A stretch of 64,000 bases of DNA from PALSA-600 sp037142875 (GCA_037142875.1 JBAWZV010000002.1:186001-250000); one strand, 5' to 3'; shown: positions 24,267 to 32,886, counted from the stretch's first letter. Notes: a model not told the origin generated them from the letters alone. Numbers and translations: made by a program.

Positions 24267-25366
24267 TAGCCGAGCCTCTCCAGTGCGTTGCGTTTGTACG
24301 AGTCGAACGTGCCGCGTTCGATCGCGTCACGGGCGCCGTCGGTCAAGCTCAGAACGAAGCGTAGATTGTGGAGTGAGAGTAGGCGCAGGCCGAGCAGCTC
24401 GTTCTGGTTGACGAGATGCCGGATGTACGCCCGTGTGAAGGTCGTGCAAGCCGGGCAGTCGCAGCGCTCATCGATCGGCCCCTGGTCGCGTGCGTACTGG
24501 GCGTTTCGCAGGTTGATTCGCCCCTCCGGCGTGAGCGCGCTGCCCGTTCTGGCTGTCCTCGTTGGAAGAACGCAGTCGAACATGTCGACCCCCGCCTCGA
24601 TGACCTCGAGGATCCCCTCCGCGTCGCCGATCCCCATGAAGTAGCGCGGCCTGTCTGGCGGGAGCATCGCGGTGACCCAGTCGGTCGTCTCGAACATCGG
24701 CCCGCGCTCCTCCCCGATCGCGAGGCCGCCGATGGCGTTGCCGTCAAACTCGAGCTCGAGCAGCTCCTCGACCGAACGTCGACGCAGCTCCGGGTCAAGT
24801 CCGCCCTGGCTGATCGCGAAGCGAAGCTGTCCTTCGGCACGCGGTAGGTCTCGCTGACGCCGCGCCCAGTCGGTCGTGCGCCGCACCGCGATCTCGAGCT
24901 CACGACGCTCGACGCCGGCCGGCGGCACCTGGTCGAGGCACATCGCGATGTCGCTGCCCAGGTTGCGCTGGATCGCGGCGGCGAGCTCCGGCGTGAACGT
25001 CACGGCTGCGCCGTCGTAGACGCTCCGAAACGTGACTGCCTCGTCATCGACGCCGAGGAGCGTGTCTCGCAGCGAGAACACCTGGAAGCCGCCCGAGTCG
25101 GTGAGGAGCGGCCTGTCCCACGCCATGAAGCGGTGGAGCCCGCCGAGGTCGGCGATCAGGCCGTCACCGGGCCTGAAGTGCAGGTGGTACGTGTTGCCAA
25201 GGATGATCTGGGCCCCGACGCCGCGCACGTCCTCCGGCGTCAGGCTCTTGACCGTGGCCTTCGTCCCGACGGGCATGAACACGGGGGTTCGGATCTCGCC
25301 GTGCGCCGTGGAGAGCACGCCGGCGCGCGCCGCACCGTCGGTTGCCGTTAGCTGGAAGGTTGCCAT
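24266..25366 (-). CDS. tgt: queuine/preQ1 tRNA-guanine transglycosylase
   Basis: Exchanges G34 of GUN-anticodon tRNAs for preQ1 (366 aa, TIM barrel). TDSGGFQVFSL holds the general base Asp near 90, FAISQGG and GLAIGEE are substrate-binding motifs, VDMFDCVLPTRTAR carries the nucleophilic Asp, and CDCPACTTFTRAYIRHL supplies the Cys3-His zinc site. Next to queA as in many bacteria; 68 bases separate them. Confidence 0.96.
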   Translation of the reverse strand: MATFQLTATDGAARAGVLSTAHGEIRTPVFMPVGTKATVKSLTPEDVRGVGAQIILGNTYHLHFRPGDGLIADLGGLHRFMAWDRPLLTDSGGFQVFSLRDTLLGVDDEAVTFRSVYDGAAVTFTPELAAAIQRNLGSDIAMCLDQVPPAGVERRELEIAVRRTTDWARRQRDLPRAEGQLRFAISQGGLDPELRRRSVEELLELEFDGNAIGGLAIGEERGPMFETTDWVTAMLPPDRPRYFMGIGDAEGILEVIEAGVDMFDCVLPTRTARTGSALTPEGRINLRNAQYARDQGPIDERCDCPACTTFTRAYIRHLVNQNELLGLRLLSLHNLRFVLSLTDGARDAIERGTFDSYKRNALERLG

Positions 25367-25434
25367 GCGCGTCCCATCCTTACTGTCAGGGGCGTCCCGG
25401 TGCCGCGGCGGCGCGCAATCCCGGCGTCATCCGT

Positions 25435-26367
25435 TCAGAGAATCAGCATCGCGTCGCCGAAGGAGTAGAAGCGGTAGCGCTCGGCGACGGCCTGGCGGTA
25501 GAGCTCGCGCGTCTCCTCGATCCCGGCAAACGCCATCACGAGGGCGAGAAGCGTCGACCGGGGAAGGTGGAAGTTCGTGAGCAGGTGGTCGACCCGGCGG
25601 AACTCGAAGCCGGGTGTAAGAAACAGGCTCGTCCGGCCGGAGAGCTCCGCGCCGAGTGCGACGGTCTCGAGCACGCGCACCGTCGTCGTCCCCACGGCGA
25701 GCACACGCCCCGCCTCGCCGATACGTGCGTTGGCGGCCGCGCTGACCTCGTACCGTTCCCCGTGAATCCGGTGCTCGTCGAGGGTCTCAACCGCCAGGGG
25801 GCGGAACGTGTCGAGCCCGACGTGAAGCGTCACCCGCTCGACGTCGAGACGGCCAAGCAGTTCCGGCGTGAAGTGGAGCCCCGCGGTCGGTGCGGCAGCG
25901 GAGCCAGGCTCGGTCGAGTAGACCGTCTGGTAGCGCTCTGGGTCGCCAAGCGGCGCGGTGATGTACGGCGGGAGCGGCACCTCCCCGGCCGGCTCACCGC
26001 TGAGGCGCAGCCGCCAGCGCCCCTCTCCGAGGTGCTCGATCAGCTCGACCGGGCCGTAACGCTCGCCCGCGCGCAGGCGACGCGTCGGACGGGCGAGCCC
26101 CTCCCACTCATCGCCTGCGAGTCGTTCCAGCAGGAGCACCTCGCCACGCGGCCGCTCGATCCGGATCCGTGCGGGGACGACCCGCGTGTCGTTCACGACC
26201 GTCAGCGTCCCGGCTGGCAGCAGGTCGGGCAACTCGGAGACGATGTGTCGACGCACGGCTCCGCTTGCCCGGTCGTAGACGAGCAGGCGTGACTCGTCGC
26301 GTCGCTCCCCCGGGTGCTGCGCGATCAGCTCCTGGGGTAGGTCGTAGTCCAGCTCGTCCGAACGCAC
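25435..26367 (-). CDS. queA: S-adenosylmethionine:tRNA ribosyltransferase-isomerase
   Basis: Converts preQ1-tRNA to epoxyqueuosine-tRNA (310 aa). YDLPQELIAQHP, NDTRVVPAR, PTAGLHFT, HVGLDTFRP and NFHLPRSTLLALV are the family blocks in order. GTG at 26367 is chosen because the first of these begins directly after it and AGGATAGGA lies just upstream. Slightly short versus the usual 340-350. Together with tgt and queG (34650-35651) three queuosine steps are encoded here. Confidence 0.95.
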   Translation of the reverse strand: MRSDELDYDLPQELIAQHPGERRDESRLLVYDRASGAVRRHIVSELPDLLPAGTLTVVNDTRVVPARIRIERPRGEVLLLERLAGDEWEGLARPTRRLRAGERYGPVELIEHLGEGRWRLRLSGEPAGEVPLPPYITAPLGDPERYQTVYSTEPGSAAAPTAGLHFTPELLGRLDVERVTLHVGLDTFRPLAVETLDEHRIHGERYEVSAAANARIGEAGRVLAVGTTTVRVLETVALGAELSGRTSLFLTPGFEFRRVDHLLTNFHLPRSTLLALVMAFAGIEETRELYRQAVAERYRFYSFGDAMLIL

Positions 26368-26441
26368 AGTCCTATCCTCGCCGTTCCCGCTCACTGCGCG
26401 GAGAACGACCTGTCCCACTTGCGTCCATCCGGCCGTCCCGT

Positions 26442-26447
26442 TAGGTT
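26442..26447 (+). promoter_or_regulatory. leaderless -10 box of the 26454 gene
   Basis: TAGGTT ends 6 bases before the ATG at 26454; there is no ribosome binding site. Confidence 0.45.
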
Positions 26448-26453
26448 CGCGGA

Positions 26454-26852
26454 ATGGACCATCGCTACTCGCTCCCGCCCGATGTCGCTGCCGCGCTCGA
26501 CCGCGCCCGTCTTCAGGTCGAGGCGCTCGCGCAGACGGCCGACGAGCTGCAGGTCGTGCTCCCCGACGCTGTCGGGAGCGCGTTGCGCGACGGCCTACGC
26601 GAGGAGGCCGCACCGATCTCGCGGCGTCTCGCCGAGGTCAAGGGACTCTCGAACCAGATGATTCGCCGCCTCGAGCGGCTCGAGACCGATCTGCTTGCCG
26701 AGCGCCATGCCCGTGTCGACGACCTCGGCCTGCTTGTCGATCTGATCACGAGCCAGTGGCGAGGCCTGAACGACCGCCTCGACCGGATCGAGCAGATGCT
26801 CGAGCCGCGTGCCGAGGTCCTGCCGTTCAGGCGTCCGGCCGACGCCAGCTGA
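26454..26852 (+). CDS. small coiled-coil protein of unknown function
   Basis: A 132-residue soluble protein, almost wholly helical and charged, with heptad patterns in VAAALDRARLQVEALAQTADEL and in SNQMIRRLERLETDLLAERH, then a second helix pair LLVDLITSQWRGLNDRLDRIEQML. No catalytic motif, signal peptide or membrane helix. It lies between queA (divergent) and a sensor kinase gene (convergent, 6 bases apart). Family not recognised. Confidence 0.7.
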   Translation: MDHRYSLPPDVAAALDRARLQVEALAQTADELQVVLPDAVGSALRDGLREEAAPISRRLAEVKGLSNQMIRRLERLETDLLAERHARVDDLGLLVDLITSQWRGLNDRLDRIEQMLEPRAEVLPFRRPADAS

Positions 26853-26858
26853 CCCGCG

Positions 26859-28247
26859 CTAGCCGGCGGGCAAGAGCAGCTCGAAGCGAGCTCCGGCCCC
26901 CGGAGCTGTCTCAAGCTCTATCCGGCCGCCGAGCGCGATCGCTAGCTCCCGCGCGATCGTGAGCCCGAGTCCCGTGCCGCCGCTGGCGCCGCTCACGAAC
27001 GGCCGGAAGAGCCTCTCGCGAAGGTCATCCCCGATGCCCGGCCCGTTGTCCTCGACGCTGACGACGATGATGGATCCGTCCCTCTCCGAAAGCCCGAGAA
27101 CGATCCGCCCACCGTCGGGTGTGGCGCGGAACGCGTTCGAAAGGAGGTTGTCGACGATCTGCAGCACGCGATCGCCGTCGGAGACGATGACCGGACTCGC
27201 GGTCGCTGCGAGAGCGAAGTCGATCCGTCGTGCGCGTGCCTGTTCGCTGAAGGTCTCGTAGGCCTGGCCGACGAGCCGCTCGAGCTCGACCTCCTCGCGG
27301 AGCACGGTAAACCGGTGTGCGTCCAGCTTCGCGAGGTCGAGGATGTCGCCGACAAGCCGTTCGAGCCGTGCCGCCTCCGACGCGACGACTTCGAGCGAGC
27401 GCGACCGTGACTCGGGGTCGTCCGCAATGCCCTCGCTGATCGCTGCGACATGACCGCGAATCGCAGTCAGCGGCGTCCGGAGCTCGTGCGAGACCGACAT
27501 CAGGAAGTTCCGCTCGCGCGTCTCCGACTCGGCAAGGCGTTCGGCCATCTCCGCGAAGCGTTCGGCGAGGTGGCCGATCTCACCGGCTGCACCCGCAGGA
27601 ACCGCCACGGCGTAGTTCCCTGTGGCGACCTCGTCCGCTGCCCGCGACAGCGCGAGCACCGGTCGGACAAGACGCCGGGACAGATACCAGGCGAGCGCCA
27701 CCGCGATCAGTAGACCGAACGCTCCTGCGATCGCCAGCCGACGCACGAGCGCCGTCACGCGCGCGCTGACGTCGGTCTTGGGCTTCGCAACCACGATCGC
27801 GCCGATCGGTCGGTTGTGGAAGACGAGAGGCGTCGCAACCGCGTAGTAGACGTGTCTCATCTTCGGGGGCACAAACTCGAAGGTGAGCGTCTGGCCCGAG
27901 ACCCAGTCGATCGAAGCGAGCTTCAGCTCGGGGAGCCCCGACTCCTCGCCCGGAAAGAGCGGCGGCCCGATATGAAAGATCAGGTCACCGGTGGCGCGTT
28001 CGAGGTTCTTCGCCGCGAACGTCGGTGCCTTGCGTGAGTCCTCGACGCTCGTGGCGGCAAAGTCAGCGCTCACGGCCTCCGAGTACAGCTGCGCGATGCC
28101 GCTCGCCTCACGCCGGAGCTGGCTGACGGTCTGATCCCTGGCAAACGAGCGGAAGAGCTGAATTGCAATGAGCGTCGTCACGACGCCGGCGAGAAGGATG
28201 CCAGCGAGGAAGATCAGCGGCAGCCTGACGCGGAGGGACGAGAACAC
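26859..28247 (-). CDS. membrane sensor histidine kinase
   Basis: A 462-residue kinase: membrane helix (about 10-31), an extracytoplasmic sensor region (32-165), a second helix (about 168-190), HAMP, HisKA with the phospho-His in SVSHELRTPL (about 252-261), and HATPase with N box DNLLSNAFRA, DNGPGIGDDL and GGTGLGLTIA. It follows an OmpR regulator by 11 bases and is its expected partner. The inducing signal is unknown; the operon's first gene is a secreted protein that could contribute. Confidence 0.93.
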   Translation of the reverse strand: MFSSLRVRLPLIFLAGILLAGVVTTLIAIQLFRSFARDQTVSQLRREASGIAQLYSEAVSADFAATSVEDSRKAPTFAAKNLERATGDLIFHIGPPLFPGEESGLPELKLASIDWVSGQTLTFEFVPPKMRHVYYAVATPLVFHNRPIGAIVVAKPKTDVSARVTALVRRLAIAGAFGLLIAVALAWYLSRRLVRPVLALSRAADEVATGNYAVAVPAGAAGEIGHLAERFAEMAERLAESETRERNFLMSVSHELRTPLTAIRGHVAAISEGIADDPESRSRSLEVVASEAARLERLVGDILDLAKLDAHRFTVLREEVELERLVGQAYETFSEQARARRIDFALAATASPVIVSDGDRVLQIVDNLLSNAFRATPDGGRIVLGLSERDGSIIVVSVEDNGPGIGDDLRERLFRPFVSGASGGTGLGLTIARELAIALGGRIELETAPGAGARFELLLPAG

Positions 28248-28259
28248 GTCTGCTCGTCT

Positions 28260-28988
28260 CTACTGGGCCGCAGGGAGCTTCTGAGAGCCCGGCGAGGGCG
28301 AGACCTTGTACCCAACCCCCCACACAGTCACGATCGGCGAGGCGTCATCGAGCTTCCGGCGAATCTGGCGAACGTGAACGTCGACGGTGCGGGTGTCCCC
28401 CGCGAAGGTGTACCCCCAGACCCGTTCGAGGAGTTGGTCGCGCGTGAGAACGAGCCCACGGTGATCGAGTAGCTCCCAGAGCAGGTCGAACTCCTTGGGC
28501 GCGAGCCGGATCTCGGTGTCCCGTACGCGCACTTCCCGGCGGCCAGCGTCGATCACGAGGTCGCCGTGGCGAATCTCCTCGCTGTCGCGCTCGCGTCTGT
28601 CCGGCCCCGAACGGCGCAGAATCGACTTGATCCGGGCCACGAGCTCACGCGGGTTGAACGGCTTGGTCAGGTAGTCATCGGCACCGACCTCTAGCCCGAC
28701 GATCTTGTCGATGTCCTCGTCGCGCGCGGTCAGCATGAGGATCGGCACGTCGGAGTCCTGACGGATTCGCTTGCAGACCTCGATCCCGTCGATGTCCGGG
28801 AGCATCAGGTCGAGCACGACGAGGGCTGGCGGATGGGCTGCGACCGACTCGAGCGCCTCGGCTCCGGTTGCGGCCGTACGGACGCCGTAGCCCGCGTTCT
28901 TGAGGTAGAGCGCGACGAACGAGGCGATCGAACTCTCATCCTCGACGACGAGGATCGTGGAGGTCGACGTCGGCCCCACGTAGCTCAA
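28260..28988 (-). CDS. OmpR/PhoB-family response regulator
   Basis: A 242-residue regulator with an intact receiver: acidic pair EDE near 16-18, phospho-Asp in VVLDLMLPDIDG (about 60), Thr in MLTARDED and Lys in LTKPFNPREL. The C-terminal winged helix (about 140-230) has LAPKEFDLLWELLDHRGLV and VHVRQIRRKL. Start overlaps the stop of the secreted protein gene (ATGA) and the kinase follows, giving a three-gene operon. Confidence 0.94.
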   Translation of the reverse strand: MSYVGPTSTSTILVVEDESSIASFVALYLKNAGYGVRTAATGAEALESVAAHPPALVVLDLMLPDIDGIEVCKRIRQDSDVPILMLTARDEDIDKIVGLEVGADDYLTKPFNPRELVARIKSILRRSGPDRRERDSEEIRHGDLVIDAGRREVRVRDTEIRLAPKEFDLLWELLDHRGLVLTRDQLLERVWGYTFAGDTRTVDVHVRQIRRKLDDASPIVTVWGVGYKVSPSPGSQKLPAAQ

Positions 28989-29467
28989 CTCCTGCCACTC
29001 GAGACGCCATAGGAAAGCGTTCCGAATGCCTTCGTGACCGGCTGGAGGCGGCTCCCGTTGACGGTCAGCAGTCCGTCGTCGGCTGTTCCTGCACCGACAT
29101 ACGTGAGCGTGCCGCGGCCGACAGCCGAGAGGTCGATTCCCGCGCCGGAGATCTGAATCGTGTAGCGCCCCGACGGGAGGGCGAACCTGATGTCGCTTGC
29201 CGCGGCGTACGTGAGAACGCCGCCAACGATTCGTCCACGCGATCCGCTGACCGCGGAAATGTCTGTCGGATCGTCAGGGCGGTAGTCGAGCACGACGAAA
29301 GCCCCGGAGCTCAGATGGCCGTAGACGAGGCCTCGTCCCTGAAGGATCATCTTGCCGTTGACGCTTGTGACGGCCAGCGAGCCGTCACCCGCGCTCCGGT
29401 CCGCCGGAAGGGCGGCCGCGGGTGCGACGAGGCAGATCAAGAGCAGGGAGAGACCGAGTCGCCGCAT
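28985..29467 (-). CDS. secreted beta-rich protein leading a two-component operon
   Basis: A 160-residue protein with a signal peptide (MRRLGLSLLLICLVAPAAA, cleavage near 20). The mature part alternates short hydrophobic and Gly-rich strands (LAVTSVNGKMILQGRGLVYG, GAFVVLDYRP, GRGTLTYVGAG), suggesting a beta sandwich. No catalytic or lipobox motif. It is translationally coupled (ATGA) to the response regulator, so it may act as a cell-surface input or target. Family not recognised. Confidence 0.72.
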   Translation of the reverse strand: MRRLGLSLLLICLVAPAAALPADRSAGDGSLAVTSVNGKMILQGRGLVYGHLSSGAFVVLDYRPDDPTDISAVSGSRGRIVGGVLTYAAASDIRFALPSGRYTIQISGAGIDLSAVGRGTLTYVGAGTADDGLLTVNGSRLQPVTKAFGTLSYGVSSGRS

Positions 29468-29474
29468 GACGCAG

Positions 29475-29480
29475 AAAGTA
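29475..29480 (-). promoter_or_regulatory. leaderless -10 box of the secreted protein/two-component operon
   Basis: TACTTT ends 7 bases before the ATG at 29467. Divergent from the promoter of the SPOR-like gene about 100 bases away. Confidence 0.45.
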
Positions 29481-29581
29481 TTTCCGCTGCAAGTATGCCT
29501 CCAATCACGGAAACGTAAGGACTTCGAGACAGCTCGAACCGCTGCGTTGCACCGCGTTGGAAGCGCCTCTACGCCCTCGTT

Positions 29582-29587
29582 TAGACT
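29582..29587 (+). promoter_or_regulatory. leaderless -10 box of the 17-codon leader ORF
   Basis: TAGACT ends 8 bases before an ATG at 29596 that opens a 17-codon frame; the same box type precedes many first genes in this window. Confidence 0.4.
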
Positions 29588-29595
29588 CGCCAGGG

Positions 29596-29649
29596 ATGCC
29601 GTCTCTCGCGCCGCTTGAGTCTCCGTGCCGAATTGGTGAGCGCCGATGA
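29596..29649 (+). CDS. possible leader peptide coupled to the SPOR-like gene
   Basis: ATG at 29596 opens a frame of 17 codons (MPSLAPLESPCRIGERR) ending in TGA at 29647-29649, which overlaps the ATG (29646) of the next gene as ATGA. A TAGACT box lies 8 bases before its start. Together this looks like a leaderless small ORF whose translation feeds the downstream gene, which has no ribosome site of its own. No pile-up of a single amino acid hints at attenuation. Confidence 0.4.
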   Translation: MPSLAPLESPCRIGERR

Positions 29650-30200
29650 CGTCGCCGGCAGGCTCCGGCGGCGGCTCTCGGCGCGTCACCGTCACCATGA
29701 CCGTTACGACCGCTTTCGTGGCACTTCTCGGCGCGGCGATCGCGATTGCCGTCAGCTCAAACGGTCGACACGTAGCAGTCCCAGACCTACCGGTGACGAC
29801 GACCACCGTCACGAGCACGATCACAACGACGGTCGCGTCGCCGTCGACAACTCCTGCGGCCACCATCACGACTCCCCCGACCGTGCGCCCGTCGACACGG
29901 CCTCCTGCGTCGCCCGGTCGCACCTCCTGGCCAGCCGGAACGGTCGGCTGGACGGTTGTCCTCGCGTCGTATGCAGCCGATCGTGGGCTGTCGGGCCCGA
30001 ACGAGGAGGCGAGCCGGGGCGTTTCGGCGGGTCTCGCCCAGGTCGGTGTGCTGAACTCGGGCTCGTACGCAAGCCTTCACCCCGGCTATTACGTCGTCTT
30101 CGCCGGCATCTACGCGACGTCCGCGGCTGCAACGCAGGGCGCCGACAGGGCCCGCGCCCGTGGCTTCTCCGGCGCGTACGTTCGCCCCGTCGCGCGCTGA
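29646..30200 (+). CDS. membrane-anchored protein with Thr/Pro linker and SPOR-like domain
   Basis: A 184-residue bitopic protein: short cytoplasmic N-terminus, one membrane helix (about 16-38), a 55-residue Thr/Ser/Pro linker, and a C-terminal domain (about 100-184) with WTVVLASY...ASLHPGYYVVFAGIYATSAAA and ARARGFSGAYVRPV. The YYVVFAG-x(n)-A...GF..AYVRPV pattern resembles SPOR-type alpha/beta repeats that bind denuded peptidoglycan. The assignment is by pattern only. Confidence 0.72.
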   Translation: MTSPAGSGGGSRRVTVTMTVTTAFVALLGAAIAIAVSSNGRHVAVPDLPVTTTTVTSTITTTVASPSTTPAATITTPPTVRPSTRPPASPGRTSWPAGTVGWTVVLASYAADRGLSGPNEEASRGVSAGLAQVGVLNSGSYASLHPGYYVVFAGIYATSAAATQGADRARARGFSGAYVRPVAR

Positions 30201-30256
30201 CCGACGTCCGCGAGACAACTCTTAGCCTCCAGGGCTGTTGTCCAAAAAGAAACCAT

Positions 30257-30285
30257 TTGTAACACGCCGACCAACCGTGTAGAGT
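30257..30285 (+). promoter_or_regulatory. candidate -35/-10 promoter of the zinc-knuckle/pafBC unit
   Basis: TTGTAA (30257-30262), a 17-base spacer, then TAGAGT (30280-30285): four of six matches each to the housekeeping consensus at ideal spacing, in an unusually AT-rich stretch. Transcription would begin near 30292 and give an 80-base leader. Confidence 0.4.
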
Positions 30286-30298
30286 CGGGGCCAGAAAC

Positions 30299-30319
30299 CC
30301 GCTGTGGATAGCGGTTTTT
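30299..30319 (+). terminator. hairpin with U tract in the leader or after the SPOR-like gene
   Basis: CCGCT (30299-30303), 6-base loop, AGCGG (30310-30314), then TTTTT (30315-30319). It may end transcription from the gene ending at 30200, or, if the promoter at 30257-30285 is used, act as an attenuator in the leader. The stem is only 5 pairs. Confidence 0.4.
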
Positions 30320-30371
30320 CCGCAATTGCAAACCGTTTCTGACAATCGACAAAGGAGCGTCAGCCCGCGAT

Positions 30372-30821
30372 ATGGACGACCGGATCCTGCAAATCCAGAG
30401 CTGTATGTATCAGTATTCACGCGCGATCTACCGGGCGATCAAGGATCTCATCGATCCGTACGTCGATCGCGAGACTCAGCTCGAGTACCGCCGTGAGGTG
30501 CTCGCTGCGTGCGAAGGGACGATGGAGCGGCTCGCTGCCGATCCGCACTACTTCGCCAAGCCCGATCGTGCGCTCTTTCTGGATATCCGCAGGTACTTCC
30601 CGATCGCCGTCCAGGCACAGGTCTCCTGGGCCGTCGGGCACGGCGTCGGCGCAGCTGTCGAGTTCATCGAGGACAAGATCGAGTCCGGTGCCTTTGACGG
30701 CGGGGTTGCCCACTGTCATGCGACCACCCGTAAGGGCAAGCCGTGCCAGCGGACACCGTTGCCAGAGCGCGACTACTGTCCGTCGCACCAGCACCTCGAC
30801 CGCTCACGCGTCACAGCCTGA
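30372..30821 (+). CDS. small protein with a C-terminal CxATTRKGKPC zinc-knuckle
   Basis: A 149-residue protein. Residues 1-105 are helical (YSRAIYRAIKDLIDPYVD, then an aromatic-rich helix set); residues 115-140 carry CHATTRKGKPC followed by CPSHQ, giving a Cys-Cys-Cys-His set likely to bind zinc. Such C-x-(A)-x-T-x-x-G-x-x-C...YC-x-x-H knuckles occur as add-ons to many proteins. It lies 48 bases ahead of pafBC on the same strand. AAGGAG is present 14 bases upstream, further than usual. Function unknown; a role with PafBC is inferred from position. Confidence 0.75.
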   Translation: MDDRILQIQSCMYQYSRAIYRAIKDLIDPYVDRETQLEYRREVLAACEGTMERLAADPHYFAKPDRALFLDIRRYFPIAVQAQVSWAVGHGVGAAVEFIEDKIESGAFDGGVAHCHATTRKGKPCQRTPLPERDYCPSHQHLDRSRVTA

Positions 30822-30869
30822 CGATCAACGGCAGTCACTCGTGCTGCGAGCGATAGGCTCGCGCAGCGC

Positions 30870-32882
30870 GTGAGTCACGACACCGACAAGCTGATCCGCC
30901 AGCTCTCGCTGGTTGCCTTTCTGATGGCCGAGGTGCGCCCACTGACAGCTCGCGACATCAAGGGCAACGTCGAGGGGTACCAGCAGATGCGCGACGAGGC
31001 CTTCGCCCGACGGTTCTACTCCGACCGCGCCGAGCTCGTGAGCCTCGGCGTGCCGCTCGACTCGCAGCGGGACGAGTTCACCGGCGAGGAGCTTTACACG
31101 CTTCGCTCGGAGCGGTACTTCCTGCCCCAGCTCGAGCTCGGCGATGACGAGCTCGCGGCGCTGCAGACCTGCCTGTTCATGCTCGAAGGACGCTTTGCCT
31201 ACGCTGAGCCGCTTCGACTCGCGTTGCAGAACCTCGCGCTCGGCCGCGGATCGGGTGCGTTCGACGATGCACCGACGGCGACGGCAATTCGGGTGGAGGT
31301 TCGTGATCCCGACTACACGCCAGAGCTCCAGGGGCGACTCGGGAAGCTCGAGGCTGCGATCTCGAAGCAGCGCACGGTGCGTCTGCGCTACTGGTCGATC
31401 GGGCGCGACGAGGAACGCGACCGAACGATCAACCCGTACGCGCTTCTCCCCGAGAACGGCACCTGGTACGTGATCGGCGAGGACCTCGACGACAAGGTCG
31501 TGAAGAGCTTTCGCGTGTCGCGGATTCGGTCCGAGATCCGCTTCGCCACCCGCCGGGAACGCGACTTCCGGATCCCCCCGGAGTTCGACATCGAGCAGTA
31601 CCGCGGCCGGGCCGAGTGGCAGTTCGGCGATCGCGCCGGCGAGGCCCGGATCGAGCTTGCACCCGACACCGCCTGGTGGGCAGCGCGGGAGTACGCAGGG
31701 TCACGCAGCCGCGTCGAGGGTGACGTGTTCGTGACCGAGTACGCCTCCCTCCCACTTCTTGCTCGCTGGGTTCTTCGACAAGACGGCCGCGCCGTCCCGC
31801 TCGAGCCGCCGGCACTCCGACGGCTCGTGACCGAGGGGCTTCGTGCCGTGCGGAAGGGGCACGAGGCGCCACCGCCCGTCCCCGCAACGGAGATCCGTGT
31901 TCCCTGGCACGACCCGACCGGCGACCGGTTTGCAGGCCCCGTCGCTCCTGAGCGCTTCGGGGTTCTCCAGTCGCTCCTCGCCTACCTCCTCGCAGCCTGC
32001 GGGGACGAGCCCGAGGCGGTCATCCCGGCGAAGGACCTGGTCGACCGGTTCTCGATTCCGGCGGAGGCTCTCGAGGAGCATCTCTCGCTCCTCAACCTCG
32101 TGAATTTCGGCGGCGGGTGTTACGCCGTCTACGCCGAGCTCCATGACGGCGAGGTGCATGTTGACAAGGAGCTCTTCGGGGACACGTTTCGACGTGCCCC
32201 TCGGCTGACCCCCCTCGAGGCCCGCGCCATCAGGCTGGCGCTCGAGTTCGTTGGGCCGATGGTTGCCGCCGGAACCGACGACAAGCTCGCCAACGTGCGA
32301 CGCAAGCTCGAGGAGACCTTCGGCCAGTTCGAGCTCTCCCAGACGCCCGAACCCCAGATCGGCGCCGAGGAAGACCTCGTCGCGACGCTCTCGCACGCAA
32401 TCGACGACCACAAGCTCGTCGAACTCGAGTACCTCAAGCCCGAGTCGAACGAGGTGGAGACACGCACGGTCGAGCCGTACGGCATCGAGCGGCGGCTCCC
32501 CCACTGGTACGTCCACACGTGGGATGTAGACAAGGATGCGGCGCGAAGCTACCGGCTCGATCGCACGAAGAACGCCCGACCGCTCGACAAGGAGTTCACG
32601 CCGCGCGAAGGGTTCGACCGCGCCGAGCTGCACGAGGCCACGAAGGCGCGGATCTGGTACTCGTCGGAGGTCGCGCGCTGGGAGGTCGAGAAGGGGGCTC
32701 ACGCTCTCGTCGACGGCTCCGCCGTCTCGGATCGAGCCGTCGGCAGCGAGGACTGGCTCATCGGTGAGGTGCTGTCGTTTCGCGGCGACGCGATCCTGCT
32801 GCACCCGCCGGAGCTGCGACAACGGATCGCTACTCGGGCACGCGAACTCGCGGCCGAGATCAAGCCATCCAACCGCCTGTAA
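30870..32882 (+). CDS. pafBC: fused PafBC WYL-domain transcription activator
   Basis: A 670-residue tandem protein: HTH-WYL-WCX (about 1-325) followed by a second HTH-WYL-WCX set (about 340-665). In the first half RLRYWSIGRDEERDRTINPY and WYVIGEDL, and in the second LVELEYLKPESNEVETRTVE and HWYVHTWDVD, are the WYL cores. PafB and PafC are separate in mycobacteria but fused in some actinobacteria; PafBC activates the LexA-independent DNA damage regulon with the housekeeping sigma factor. GTG start at 30870. The proteasome/Pup genes that usually neighbour it are absent from this window. Confidence 0.9.
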   Translation: MSHDTDKLIRQLSLVAFLMAEVRPLTARDIKGNVEGYQQMRDEAFARRFYSDRAELVSLGVPLDSQRDEFTGEELYTLRSERYFLPQLELGDDELAALQTCLFMLEGRFAYAEPLRLALQNLALGRGSGAFDDAPTATAIRVEVRDPDYTPELQGRLGKLEAAISKQRTVRLRYWSIGRDEERDRTINPYALLPENGTWYVIGEDLDDKVVKSFRVSRIRSEIRFATRRERDFRIPPEFDIEQYRGRAEWQFGDRAGEARIELAPDTAWWAAREYAGSRSRVEGDVFVTEYASLPLLARWVLRQDGRAVPLEPPALRRLVTEGLRAVRKGHEAPPPVPATEIRVPWHDPTGDRFAGPVAPERFGVLQSLLAYLLAACGDEPEAVIPAKDLVDRFSIPAEALEEHLSLLNLVNFGGGCYAVYAELHDGEVHVDKELFGDTFRRAPRLTPLEARAIRLALEFVGPMVAAGTDDKLANVRRKLEETFGQFELSQTPEPQIGAEEDLVATLSHAIDDHKLVELEYLKPESNEVETRTVEPYGIERRLPHWYVHTWDVDKDAARSYRLDRTKNARPLDKEFTPREGFDRAELHEATKARIWYSSEVARWEVEKGAHALVDGSAVSDRAVGSEDWLIGEVLSFRGDAILLHPPELRQRIATRARELAAEIKPSNRL

Positions 32883-32886
32883 CGCC

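Noticed and set aside
30201..30371. PafBC-type (RecA-NDp) promoter ahead of pafBC or ruvC
   Set aside because: TTGTC-like strings occur, but none has a TAnnnT box at the required 8-base spacing.
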